Of a stretch of 32,634 nt of DNA, positions 8,874 through 18,663 are shown one piece after another. Numbering within the stretch: the stretch's first letter is position 1; every line of letters starts with the position of its first letter. Both the position numbers and the translations under genes were made by a program. The DNA lies in contig JAJQGF010000211.1 of the NCBI GenBank assembly GCA_021200695.1, positions 1 through 32,634 of the forward strand, read 5' to 3'. Below the pieces are notes generated by a model. The model searched no databases and was not told where the DNA came from. It saw nothing but the letters and a program-made list of their open reading frames with translations. This DNA comes from Lachnospiraceae bacterium. Its GTDB lineage: Bacteria; Bacillota; Clostridia; Lachnospirales; Lachnospiraceae.

Positions 8874-9974
8874 ATGGCGGCAAAAAGTATAATGGATTTT
8901 GACACGGTTGCACTTGACGATGAGGGTGATGCGGTGGTTATAATAGACCAGACTCTCCTTCCGGGGAGGATTGAGCTTATAAGCCTTCGCAGCGCTGAAG
9001 AAATATGGAATGCAATATATCTTTTAAAGGTGAGAGGCGCGCCGGCGATAGGCGTGACAGCGGCTTTGGGGATATATCTTCTTTCAAACCGTATACATAC
9101 GGAGGAATTGGATGAATTTTATCTGGAATTAAGGAGGCTCAGGGATTATCTTAATTCTGCGAGGCCTACAGCGATAAATCTGTCATGGGCGCTTAACAGG
9201 ATGGAAGAAACCGCGCTCAGAAAGGGCAGGTTGGAGGGATTGTCGGTTGACGGCATAAAAAAGGCTCTCCGCGATGAGGCGCTTATTATACGGAGTGAAG
9301 ATATAGAGACATGCCGGAGGATTGGCGAGAATGCCCTTACGCTTGTAAAGCCAGGAGACGGAATATTGACCCACTGTAATGCAGGAAAGCTTGCAACCAT
9401 TAAATATGGTACAGCTACGGCTCCGATATATCTTGGGCATGAGCGAGGCTACAATTTTAAGGTGTTTGCGGACGAAACAAGGCCTCTGCTTCAGGGGGCA
9501 AGGCTTACGGCCTTTGAGCTGTACTCCTCGGGAATTGATGTAACGCTTATATGTGATAATATGTCGGCATCAGTCATGTCAAAGGGACTTGTGCAGGCTG
9601 TATTTGTGGGCTGTGACAGAGTTGCGGCTAACGGTGACACAGCAAACAAGATTGGAACATCGGTTGTGGCGGCAGTAGCGGAGCACTATGGCGTACCTTT
9701 ATATGTGTGTGCGCCTACCTCCACGATAGACATTAACACACGGACGGGAGAGGATATCTGTATTGAACAGAGGCCGGCCGGAGAGGTTACCGAGATGTGG
9801 TATAAGGAGAGAATGGCGCCTGAGGGGATAAAGGTTTATAATCCCGCTTTTGATGTGACGGAACATGGGCTGATTGCCGGAATTGTGACAGAATATGGAA
9901 TAGCGCATGCCCCATACACGGAGAGCCTTAAGTCTATTATGGATAAAAAGGATGGAAAGACAGATGAAGCGTAA
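8874..9974 (+). CDS. mtnA: S-methyl-5-thioribose-1-phosphate isomerase
   Basis: KVRGAPAIGVTAALG, HCNAGKLATIKYGTATAPI, DETRPLLQGARLTAFEL, CDRVAANGDTANKIGT are signature MtnA motifs. Confidence 0.93.
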   Translation: MAAKSIMDFDTVALDDEGDAVVIIDQTLLPGRIELISLRSAEEIWNAIYLLKVRGAPAIGVTAALGIYLLSNRIHTEELDEFYLELRRLRDYLNSARPTAINLSWALNRMEETALRKGRLEGLSVDGIKKALRDEALIIRSEDIETCRRIGENALTLVKPGDGILTHCNAGKLATIKYGTATAPIYLGHERGYNFKVFADETRPLLQGARLTAFELYSSGIDVTLICDNMSASVMSKGLVQAVFVGCDRVAANGDTANKIGTSVVAAVAEHYGVPLYVCAPTSTIDINTRTGEDICIEQRPAGEVTEMWYKERMAPEGIKVYNPAFDVTEHGLIAGIVTEYGIAHAPYTESLKSIMDKKDGKTDEA

Positions 9975-10629
9975 TGTAACTCTGGAAGAAATATCGGACG
10001 GCAGATTATATGGATTTAATGATATGGTAAATGCGGATTGTCAGGACTGTGTGGGCTGCTCTGAATGCTGTCGCGATATGGTGGAGACTATAATACTTTC
10101 TCCGCTCGATATTTACAATTTGTCAGAGGGTCTGGGAAAAAGCCTTCAGGAGCTTCTTAACAGGGAGGCGGAGCTTAATGTGGTGAACGGTATTGTCCTG
10201 CCCAGACTTAAGCTGCTTGAGAATAAAAACTGCTGCGCCTTCCTTGATGATGACGGGAGATGCAGTGTGCATTCCTTCAGACCTGATTTGTGCAGGCTTT
10301 TTCCCTTAGGGAGAGTGTATGAAAATGGAGATTTCAAATATTTTCTGCAGGTTGGACAATGCGCGCATGAGAGAACCGGGATTAAGGTCGGAAAATGGAT
10401 AGATACGCCCAGACCATCGGAAAATAAGAAATATATTTTAAGATGGCATGACATTCTGGCAAGGGCTGAGGAGCTCTTATGCGACAGCAGGGACGAGGAG
10501 TTTAACAGGAGGCTGAATATGGCACTGCTCAATACCTTTTATATGACTCCATATGAGCATGGCAGGGATTTTTATCCGCAGTTTGCGTGTAGGGCGGAAA
10601 AGATGGAAGCAATAATTTTCAGCGATTAA
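9964..10629 (+). CDS. YkgJ-like cysteine cluster protein
   Basis: CQDCVGCSECCRDMV and CCAFLDDDGRCSVHSFRPDLCRLFPLGR cysteine clusters. Likely start 9964, overlapping the mtnA stop. Confidence 0.8.
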   Translation: MKRNVTLEEISDGRLYGFNDMVNADCQDCVGCSECCRDMVETIILSPLDIYNLSEGLGKSLQELLNREAELNVVNGIVLPRLKLLENKNCCAFLDDDGRCSVHSFRPDLCRLFPLGRVYENGDFKYFLQVGQCAHERTGIKVGKWIDTPRPSENKKYILRWHDILARAEELLCDSRDEEFNRRLNMALLNTFYMTPYEHGRDFYPQFACRAEKMEAIIFSD

Positions 10630-10649
10630 CTTATGATAAGGACAGCTAT

Positions 10650-12185
10650 ATGAAAAAAACGGGAAATATAGTAGAGAATATAAGCCAAAGGGCGGTTAAG
10701 CTTCTGATATTAGTTATAATCGCTGCATTTGTCATTGAGACGGCGGGATATACATACAGACTGGATTATGATTATTTGTCCGATATTGTTTATCGGTTCG
10801 GAATATCGCCCATGAAGCAAATACTGTATGCCATAGCTATTGCGCTTGCTTTATATATATTGCAGAGATTTATACTTAACGGAAACGAAGAAAAGCAGAA
10901 AAAAATTGTCAGATACATAGCTGTTGCCGACACTCTTCTTCTGGGAGTGCTGCTTTCGGTATACGTTACATTATCACATATTCCGCCGCATTGGGACCAG
11001 CTTCAGGTATTTTACTATGCGCAGGAGTTTATGGACGGGAACTACAGCGGAATGAATATGGCATATCTAAGGATATATATTCAGCAGTATGGACTGATTT
11101 TTCTTGAAGAGCTGCTGCTGCATGTCTGGAACGATTACAGGCTTTTTCAATATGTGAATGTTATTTTCATTATGATTACGGTCTATATGATTTATCTGAT
11201 TAGTGATGAAATCTTCCATAATCAGAGAATTAATATCTATGCCTTATTCGGAGTAACGCTGTTTCTGCCTTTACATATCTATGTAAATTATGTGTATGGG
11301 GATTTATGCTCTATAGCAATGACACTCATGGTAGTATGGGGGCTTCTTAAGTTTTGCAAAGCTCAAAGCCGTCGTTATGTTTTTATCGCCGTGTGTGCAG
11401 CAACAGTCGGCGTCCTGGCAAGAAAAAATACTCTGATACCGCTCATAGCCGTATTGCTGGTTTGTCTTATTTATGCGTGGAGGGAGAGTAATATAAAGGT
11501 TTTATTCTTCGGACTGATAATAATAATTATGCCTGTTATTGCAAACCGGGCCGTGCTTACATATTATGAGTATGTGTCTGAATATGAGATTGACGAGGGG
11601 ATTCCGGCAACGGCATGGATAGCAATGGGGTTAAGCGACGACGGCAGCGGCGGTATTGGCATTTTTAACGGTTATAATGAAGCAATATGGAATGCGGTGG
11701 GAGGAGATAACGATAGAGTCAGAGAGCTTGTCGCTGAAAACATAAGAGAGAGGCTTACTGAGCTGTCGTCTGACAAAAAGGTGTCATATGAATTTTTCCG
11801 GTATAAAATATTTGAGCAATGGGGCGAGCCAAGCTTCTCAAGTATAAATGAAACGGGAAAGGGTATAAACGAAAAGGAAGGAATAGTAGCATTTATATAT
11901 TCAGATAAAATATCCGATATGATTTATCGATATATGAATCATCATATGTTCCTGATTTATGTTTGTGTTTTGGCATTTGTGATATGTGCATTTAATAAAA
12001 AAAGTGATATAATAGAGCTTACATTGTTGATAGCAGTAATAGGAGGCTTTATATACAGTGTATTTTGGGAAGCAAAGGGAAAGTATGTTATGCCCTTTGT
12101 GATATTTATGATACCATATATGGCAGCAGGGCTTGAGAGCCTTACGGCCAGACTTAAAAAGCCGGGAAAACGGGCTGACAGATAA
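10650..12185 (+). CDS. Multi-pass membrane protein, GT-C/GT39-like glycosyltransferase-type
   Basis: About 10 hydrophobic segments; shares GIPxxAWIAMG and surrounding residues with the minus-strand ORF 13480-15063. Confidence 0.6.
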   Translation: MKKTGNIVENISQRAVKLLILVIIAAFVIETAGYTYRLDYDYLSDIVYRFGISPMKQILYAIAIALALYILQRFILNGNEEKQKKIVRYIAVADTLLLGVLLSVYVTLSHIPPHWDQLQVFYYAQEFMDGNYSGMNMAYLRIYIQQYGLIFLEELLLHVWNDYRLFQYVNVIFIMITVYMIYLISDEIFHNQRINIYALFGVTLFLPLHIYVNYVYGDLCSIAMTLMVVWGLLKFCKAQSRRYVFIAVCAATVGVLARKNTLIPLIAVLLVCLIYAWRESNIKVLFFGLIIIIMPVIANRAVLTYYEYVSEYEIDEGIPATAWIAMGLSDDGSGGIGIFNGYNEAIWNAVGGDNDRVRELVAENIRERLTELSSDKKVSYEFFRYKIFEQWGEPSFSSINETGKGINEKEGIVAFIYSDKISDMIYRYMNHHMFLIYVCVLAFVICAFNKKSDIIELTLLIAVIGGFIYSVFWEAKGKYVMPFVIFMIPYMAAGLESLTARLKKPGKRADR

Positions 12186-12209
12186 TATATCCTGGAGAAA
12201 TGAGGGAAA

Positions 12210-13475
12210 ATGGGAAAAAGTCTTTATTTGGAATGTAATGCGGGAATAAGCGGAGATATGACGGTTGGCGCGCTGCTTGATTTGGGGGCTGACGAGGCCG
12301 TACTGAGGAAGGCGCTGGAGTCTCTGCCAATAGAAGGTTTTGATATTGATATAAGCAGAGTGAAAAAGGCGGGAATAGACTGTTGTGATTTTAAGGTAAT
12401 ACTTGCCGCGGAGTATGAAAATCATGACCATGATATGGAATATCTTCACGGCCATGAGCATCACCATGAGCATAGGAGTGAGCACGGTCATGACCACGCA
12501 CATCACCATGACCACAGAGGCATTAATGAAATACGCAGTATTATTGCCAGCGCCGGATTGACCGGAAGAGCGAAGGAGCTTGCGGTAAGGATATTTGAAA
12601 TTCTGGCAGAGGCAGAGGCGGAGGCTCACGGTGTTTCCGTTGAGGAGGTACATTTCCATGAGATCGGGGCTGTAGATTCAATTGTTGACATTGTTGCCGC
12701 CGCAGTATGTATTGACAATTTAAATATTACTGAGGTTATAGTGCCAAAGCTGTGTGAGGGTACGGGAACCGTGCGTTGTCAGCATGGAATTCTTTCAATT
12801 CCGGTACCGGCAACGGCCAATATTCTTGCAAAATATAACATACCGCTGGAGATAATGGACATTAAGGGTGAATTTGTGACGCCTACCGGTGCGGCGATAG
12901 CAGCAGCGATAATGACATCTGACAGACCACCGAAGAATTTCAGGATAAAACAGCTCGGTCTGGGCGCGGGAAAAAGAGAGTATGAAAGAGCAGGTATTCT
13001 CCGTGCAATGATAATTGATTATGACCATGAAGAGCAGGATACGGTCTATAAGCTTGAAAGCAATATTGACGACTGCACCGGAGAGCAGTTAGGCTTTGTG
13101 CTGGACAGACTTTTTGCTGCGGGTGCGAGAGATGTTCACTATATCCCGGTTTATATGAAGAAAAACAGGCCTGCGTGGCAGCTTACAGTCATATGTAAGA
13201 AGGAGGATATTGAGACGCTTGAGAGTATTATCTTCAGGGAGACAACTACCATAGGAATAAGGCGTGTGGAGATGGAGAGAACCGTGTTAAAGCGTGAGCA
13301 GATTACATTACAGACCGCCTTCGGTTCTGCTGAGGTGAAGGTGTGTACTGTAGACGGTGAGAGAAGATATTATCCGGAATATGACAGCGTCGCAAAAATC
13401 TGCCATGAGCAGAAGGCATCCTACAATGAAGTGTACCAGATGCTTGTGCGCCAATGCATTGACAGCGCTGTATAG
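12210..13475 (+). CDS. larC: LarC, nickel insertion protein of the lactate racemase cofactor (Ni-pincer) pathway
   Basis: LYLECNAGISGDMTVGALLDLGAD, EEVHFHEIGAVDSIVDIV, TGAAIAAAI, ESNIDDCTGEQLGFVLDRLF; His-rich internal segment. Confidence 0.9.
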   Translation: MGKSLYLECNAGISGDMTVGALLDLGADEAVLRKALESLPIEGFDIDISRVKKAGIDCCDFKVILAAEYENHDHDMEYLHGHEHHHEHRSEHGHDHAHHHDHRGINEIRSIIASAGLTGRAKELAVRIFEILAEAEAEAHGVSVEEVHFHEIGAVDSIVDIVAAAVCIDNLNITEVIVPKLCEGTGTVRCQHGILSIPVPATANILAKYNIPLEIMDIKGEFVTPTGAAIAAAIMTSDRPPKNFRIKQLGLGAGKREYERAGILRAMIIDYDHEEQDTVYKLESNIDDCTGEQLGFVLDRLFAAGARDVHYIPVYMKKNRPAWQLTVICKKEDIETLESIIFRETTTIGIRRVEMERTVLKREQITLQTAFGSAEVKVCTVDGERRYYPEYDSVAKICHEQKASYNEVYQMLVRQCIDSAV

Positions 13476-13479
13476 AAAG

Positions 13480-15063
13480 TTAACTTACAACGAGGGAAGC
13501 TCTTATTTTGGATATCAGATTATTCCAGCCAATGCATGCAAGAGGAAGCATGATAATATAGTATGGCAGTATGAAGCGGGAATTGGCCTCCCACAGTATA
13601 CTGAACAAAAACCCTCCGAGAATGCACAGCTCGGGCAGCAGCATATATAAGCCGTGTTCCCTGATATTTTTATCAGTGTCGTAGGATGCGCTCATTACTG
13701 TATTGCTGTCGGTGCTCCTGCGGAAAATTAAATATAACAGTACCCCTGAGTAAGTGATGTTTTGAAATATCGACAGCGCGGTCATAATTTCACCGCTATG
13801 CTCAATTATAAATGCGGTGAGTCCGTGAGTCTCCTCTTCGTCGGTAAATATTATGTCATAAGAATGAAAAAAGGGGTCATTCCATTGAGTGCTTATTTTG
13901 CGTTTCCAGAAGCTTAAGGCATATATCGGGTCTTCGCGGAAATAGTTAAAGCGCTCTTTTATTTTCTCAATAGCCATTTCAGAGGCCTTGCGGCGGTCAT
14001 ATTCCGCTTCATAATAAGCGGGTACGGGGTAATTATTGAACCATCCGGGACTGCCCTCCTCCAACATACCCATGGCAATCCATGCGCTCGAGGGAATCCC
14101 GCCGGTCACCGTATATCCGCTTATATTGCTGTAATATGTATTGATAAGCCTAAGACTGCCAAATGGTGTTATGCACAGAGCTAAAAGCAGTATTATAAGC
14201 AAACGGCGTCGGGTGATAATAATGTGTATCATAAGGATAATGGCAGCCGCAATGAGCAGTATTATGGAATTTTTCTTGAAAAGCACGGCAAGCACAAGCT
14301 CAGGCACACTGAGAAGCAGATATTTAGGCTGGCGGCTTCTGAGACCTTTTATAAAGTGATTTATAAAAAGCAGCGAAAACAGCATTGATGGGATATCACC
14401 GTAAAGCAGACTTGCATGAATATAAAGCGGAAGAAGCGTAAGAACATAAAGTGTTCCGAGCAGCTGTACCACAGTGCTGTCTGTCAGACTCTCAATGAGC
14501 AGACATGCTGCAAACACTATTCCGGCTATGAACAGACAGTTTATAACCTGAACCATAAAGAAGGAGGTACTGCCCGTAATTTTGAACAGCAGCTGTAGAA
14601 ATGCAACATAGCCAAGCTGGTGCGGATACATGTCAAGGTATCCGCCGGGAGAAAGATTGATATAATTTCCGGTATTAAAATACATTGCAGCTCCGTATAC
14701 CTGAGCCTGGTCTCCGTAGGGAGTGCGGCTTCCGTCCGAGAGGATAAGATATGATATTAAAAATGCCAATACAGCAGCGGCAATTCTGTAAAAAGGCCTG
14801 CTTTTTGCAAGGAGGCCTTTAACGAAGGCTTTTTTGTCTGTCAGAGCCCTAAGCAGATATATAATCACACAGAATATAAGTATTGCTGCCAGATGCAGAA
14901 GTATATTATCGTGAAGCTTATATACAGGTACATTGGAAAGCTCGTCCGCATCAGGAGAAAAGCATGACTGTGTTACAAGCAGTGAAGATACGGTTAGAAA
15001 GGAAAATATAATTATAAGCGTAAATTTCAGAAAGCGGCTGCAAAATTTTAACATTGTTTTCAT
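13480..15063 (-). CDS. Multi-pass membrane protein, GT-C/GT39-like, paralogue of 10650-12185
   Basis: Multiple TM segments; GGIPSSAWIAMGMLEEGSPGWFNNY and KRKISTQWNDPFFHS align with GIPATAWIAMGLSDDGSGGIGIFNGY and RYKIFEQWGEPSFSS of the first protein. Confidence 0.6.
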   Translation of the reverse strand: MKTMLKFCSRFLKFTLIIIFSFLTVSSLLVTQSCFSPDADELSNVPVYKLHDNILLHLAAILIFCVIIYLLRALTDKKAFVKGLLAKSRPFYRIAAAVLAFLISYLILSDGSRTPYGDQAQVYGAAMYFNTGNYINLSPGGYLDMYPHQLGYVAFLQLLFKITGSTSFFMVQVINCLFIAGIVFAACLLIESLTDSTVVQLLGTLYVLTLLPLYIHASLLYGDIPSMLFSLLFINHFIKGLRSRQPKYLLLSVPELVLAVLFKKNSIILLIAAAIILMIHIIITRRRLLIILLLALCITPFGSLRLINTYYSNISGYTVTGGIPSSAWIAMGMLEEGSPGWFNNYPVPAYYEAEYDRRKASEMAIEKIKERFNYFREDPIYALSFWKRKISTQWNDPFFHSYDIIFTDEEETHGLTAFIIEHSGEIMTALSIFQNITYSGVLLYLIFRRSTDSNTVMSASYDTDKNIREHGLYMLLPELCILGGFLFSILWEANSRFILPYYIIMLPLACIGWNNLISKIRASLVVS

Positions 15064-15144
15064 TCCTGTATTTTTAATTAAATAATAACAGAATCCGATT
15101 TAAAACACAACTCTGCTTTACCGTACGCACCTGAGCTGTTCCGT

Positions 15145-15858
15145 CTATTTTCCTGCGTCTCTGATTGCAGCTATTATCCTGTCTCTGACTATCTTTGCAA
15201 TCTGAATTGAGTTTAAATCCTTGTAATCCTCATAGTAAAGCGGCTCCAAAAAATGCACCTGCGTGGTTACAGGCCTGATTGAGGTGAGTTCAAAGGGCTT
15301 GTAAGAATCTATAAGCGCAACAGGTATTATCGGGCTTTTGGACTTTATTGCGCATTTGAAGGCACCAGGCATGAATTCATGCACCTCATTTCTGTTGTGA
15401 CAGTATCCTCCCTCAGGGAAAATTATGTATCTGCGGCCTTCCTTTACCTCGGCAATAACATTGAGTACGGTCTGCATCTGGTTTTTCATATCTGTCTTGT
15501 CAAGACGGCTTCCCTTTAAAAGTGTAACAAACTGGTCTGTCAGAAAAAGATGTGAGCGCTTCTCATCTATCATAACCGTGCAGGGATTTTCATGTGCGGA
15601 AATAATTCCGAGCGAATCATATTTGCCCTGATGGTTTGCGTACATTACATAGCCGCCGTTCTTGGGCAGATTGTCCTTGCCGTATACATTGGTTTTTATC
15701 AGACCATTGTGCTTCATAATACCGACCATTCTGCGGGCTATTTTATAACGGTCCGATTCCGTGTATTTATCATCATGGCGGTCAATATATCCTGCCCTGA
15801 ACAGATAATAAAGGATAAAGGGCATGGAAACTGAACATACAAAAATAAGTCTTAACAT
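15145..15858 (-). CDS. plsC: 1-acyl-sn-glycerol-3-phosphate acyltransferase (PlsC-like)
   Basis: NHQGKYDSLG (HX4D), IIFPEGGYCHNR (EGG), PIIPVALIDSYKPF motifs; N-terminal membrane segment. Confidence 0.85.
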   Translation of the reverse strand: MLRLIFVCSVSMPFILYYLFRAGYIDRHDDKYTESDRYKIARRMVGIMKHNGLIKTNVYGKDNLPKNGGYVMYANHQGKYDSLGIISAHENPCTVMIDEKRSHLFLTDQFVTLLKGSRLDKTDMKNQMQTVLNVIAEVKEGRRYIIFPEGGYCHNRNEVHEFMPGAFKCAIKSKSPIIPVALIDSYKPFELTSIRPVTTQVHFLEPLYYEDYKDLNSIQIAKIVRDRIIAAIRDAGK

Positions 15859-15991
15859 TTGTAAATCCTCCGAATTGCATACTAAAATATATCATATAAC
15901 AATTTTTTTTTCAAATATTAATAAGCAATATTAATAAGATGAAGCTCCGTTCTTATTGTGTTCAGCAAAAAAATGTGTGGAAAATATAGAG

Positions 15992-16020
15992 TTGATAAAC
16001 ATGGAAGTAGATGATAAAAT
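15992..16020 (+). promoter_or_regulatory. Candidate promoter of proS
   Basis: TTGATA (15992-15997), 17-nt spacer, TAAAAT (16015-16020). Confidence 0.5.
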
Positions 16021-16077
16021 ATTTTTTGGAAAAATTTAATATTTTATTTATTATAAACGGAAAGGCAGAATTGAAAA

Positions 16078-17805
16078 ATGAGGATTAAAAAGCTGGTAAG
16101 TCAGAGATTTAAGGAAAGACCTGCGGACTGTGTTATCGACAGCCATGCGCTGATGATACGCGGAGGTTATATGAAGTATGTCGGCAATGGTATCTTTTCA
16201 GAATATCCGGTATTACGCCGTATAACAGCCAAGATAGAGAATATTATCAGGGAGGAAATGAATGCCATTGATGGACAGGAGGTATTGTTTCCTGTTGTCA
16301 TGCCGGCAGAGCTGTGGCAGGAATCAGGACGTTACGACAGCATCGGAAGTGAATTGGTGCGTTTTCAGGACAGAAATAAGTCGAAGATGGTGCTTGGAAT
16401 GACGCATGAGGAGGCTGCCGTTCAGTTGGTCAGGGAATATGGGCAGTCATATCAGCAGTATCCCTTTATGATTTATCAGATTCAGAGAAAATTCAGGGAT
16501 GAAGCAAGACCCAGGGCAGGAATGATACGTGTGCGCGAATTTACCATGAAGGACGCGTATTCCTTTCATACATCACAGGAGGATTTAGAGGAATATTATA
16601 AGAAATGCTATGATGCCTATAATCGTATATTTGAGCGTGTGGGAATACCGGAGGTTGTGACGGTTGCATCTGACAGCGGAATGATGGGCGGCAGCATGTC
16701 GCATGAGTATATGCTGTTAAACGAGGTAGGAGAGGATTCCATAGTATTATGCACGGAATGTGATTACAGGGCGAACATGGAGGCGGCTGAGAATATTGTT
16801 GAAAATACCGCAGCAGACAGCCTTAAGCCGCTTGAGTGCATTGAGACTCCTGACTGCAAGACGATAGAGGCGGTATGTGAATATTTAAAGAGCGATATAC
16901 TGTCCTCATGTAAGGCGGTTGTATATCAGAAGAATTCGGATGATGCCTTTGTGGTTGCCTTTGTGAGAGGCGACTATGAGGTAAATGAGACAAAGCTGCG
17001 TAATCTTGTCGGAGAGGAGCTTCACACCGCCGAGATTACGGAGGAATCTCCATTGGTTGCCGGATATATCGGACCTTACAATATCTCGGATAAGGTAAGC
17101 TATTATTGCGACTTATCCTTAAAGGGTATTGACAGTATTGTGGCAGGCGCAAATAAAGAGGGCTTCCATTATGTCAATCTTAATTTGGAAAGAGAGATTG
17201 GAAATGTGAAGTATGTTGATATTGCAAAGGTTAAGGAGGGAGGTATATGTCCGTGCTGCGGCAGACCGTCCCTGACAATCAAAAGAGGTATTGAGGTTGG
17301 AAATATTTTTCAGCTTGGTGAAAAGTATACTAAAAGCATGGGCATGCAGTATGCGGACAAGGATGGCTCTATGCATTATCCGATAATGGGCTGCTATGGT
17401 ATCGGTGTAGGCCGTCTGGCGGCATCGATATGTGAGGCCAGACATGATGAATATGGCCCAATCTGGCCTATAGCGATTGCACCGTGGGAGGTGCATATAT
17501 GCTGTCTTCGCCCGGATGATGAGGAGACAAGGCATGCGGCTGATGCTTTATATGAAAAGCTCAGTGCAGAAAGGATTGAGGTTATATATGATGACAGGGA
17601 TGGAATTCGTCCCGGTGAAATGTTTGCAGATGCCGACCTGCTTGGAGTTCCGGTACGCGCTATTATAAGTCCGAGAAATCTAAGGGAAAACATGATCGAA
17701 ATATCCACAAGAGACAAGTCTGTAAAGGCTTTGGTTGAGTCGGAGAAATGCGTGGAATATATAATAGAGCTGATAGCTAAGCTTAAGGGGAATTCCGAAC
17801 GATAA
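16078..17805 (+). CDS. proS: Prolyl-tRNA synthetase, bacterial type with editing-domain insertion
   Basis: Class II motifs: LGMTHEEAAVQLVREY, KFRDEARPRAGMIRVREFTMKDAYSFH, CYGIGVGRLAASICE; INS-like insertion between motifs 2 and 3. Confidence 0.93.
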   Translation: MRIKKLVSQRFKERPADCVIDSHALMIRGGYMKYVGNGIFSEYPVLRRITAKIENIIREEMNAIDGQEVLFPVVMPAELWQESGRYDSIGSELVRFQDRNKSKMVLGMTHEEAAVQLVREYGQSYQQYPFMIYQIQRKFRDEARPRAGMIRVREFTMKDAYSFHTSQEDLEEYYKKCYDAYNRIFERVGIPEVVTVASDSGMMGGSMSHEYMLLNEVGEDSIVLCTECDYRANMEAAENIVENTAADSLKPLECIETPDCKTIEAVCEYLKSDILSSCKAVVYQKNSDDAFVVAFVRGDYEVNETKLRNLVGEELHTAEITEESPLVAGYIGPYNISDKVSYYCDLSLKGIDSIVAGANKEGFHYVNLNLEREIGNVKYVDIAKVKEGGICPCCGRPSLTIKRGIEVGNIFQLGEKYTKSMGMQYADKDGSMHYPIMGCYGIGVGRLAASICEARHDEYGPIWPIAIAPWEVHICCLRPDDEETRHAADALYEKLSAERIEVIYDDRDGIRPGEMFADADLLGVPVRAIISPRNLRENMIEISTRDKSVKALVESEKCVEYIIELIAKLKGNSER

Positions 17806-17840
17806 AAATTAAGCGCGGGGAATGCCTGCATAAAAGGAAA

Positions 17841-17871
17841 CGGTGTAACCCCGTCATTGGTGGTTACACCG
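17841..17871. terminator. Hairpin between convergent proS and the DUF305 gene, probable bidirectional terminator
   Basis: CGGTGTAACC (17841-17850) / GGTTACACCG (17862-17871), perfect 10-bp stem with flanking A/T-rich sequence. Confidence 0.65.
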
Positions 17872-17892
17872 TAATGCTTTAAAAATACCACA

Positions 17893-18474
17893 TTATTTGC
17901 ATGATGCATTTGTAATATTACACAGCAGACACTCCATCTGCCTTATGCCCTTTTTCTGCGATTTTATGATGGCGTCAAGTATCGGCCTGAGCTGTGGACA
18001 TATAGTAAAGCAAAGCGCATTTTCTGACATTCTTACGGCACCCTGATGGTGCGGAATCATTTCACGCATGAAATTTTCATTTATATTGTTGGTGGATACT
18101 GCATTCTTCATTTCACAGAACATTTCTGTGGTTATTCTGTCATAATATTTATAGTATGTCTGAAGCTCCTTTCTGCTGTTTTGCAGTCCGCCGCAGCAGT
18201 CAAGCACCCGCTTCATATCATCAATGCTTTTTGTCTGCTCGGTAATTATATTGGAGGCTATCTCCTGCAGGGGTATGAAGGTGGTATACTTCAAAAGGTT
18301 GCGCGACATTTCGATAGCAGCCATATGATGAGGTATCATTTGTACAATAAAGTTGTGAGATATGCTGTCTGTCAATTCTGCGCAGGTCATTCCGTGAATC
18401 ATTTCCTCAAGTATTTCATAAAAGCGGGAAAGATATTTTTCTGTGACATTGCTTAGGGCTTGCTGATTATTCAT
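17893..18474 (-). CDS. DUF305 domain protein
   Basis: Two MIPHHxxAxxMS motifs (MIPHHMAAIEMSRNLL, MIPHHQGAVRMSENAL). Start placed at the internal Met, 18474. Confidence 0.8.
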   Translation of the reverse strand: MNNQQALSNVTEKYLSRFYEILEEMIHGMTCAELTDSISHNFIVQMIPHHMAAIEMSRNLLKYTTFIPLQEIASNIITEQTKSIDDMKRVLDCCGGLQNSRKELQTYYKYYDRITTEMFCEMKNAVSTNNINENFMREMIPHHQGAVRMSENALCFTICPQLRPILDAIIKSQKKGIRQMECLLCNITNASCK

Positions 18475-18663
18475 ATCTTCAGTCTCCTGGCTGTGTGTTT
18501 GTATATAATTATGTAAGTAAGGTGTAATTTGTGCAGACCTGTTAATGCTCCGCGTTTTTAACCGTGCGTCCTTCGGTTGACTAAACACAGGCCGGATGTT
18601 ACGATTATTATAAGAGCTTGCGGGCATTATTCAGACGTATATTGCTTGATGTGGGGTGTATGT

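Noticed and set aside
12210-13475. Programmed frameshift in larC as in Lactobacillus plantarum
   Set aside because: The reading frame is continuous across N- and C-terminal LarC motifs, so no frameshift is needed.
13357-13650. 97-aa plus-strand ORF overlapping the end of larC and the minus-strand membrane gene
   Set aside because: Overlaps two better-supported genes in another frame and has no recognisable domain.
15859-16077. Possible T-box leader upstream of proS
   Set aside because: No T-box sequence (AGGGTGGNACCGCG-like) or terminator/antiterminator pair; candidate promoter at 15992-16020 leaves too short a leader.
17893-18474. Recent internal duplication in the DUF305 protein
   Set aside because: Two IPHH-containing halves are normal for the DUF305 family.
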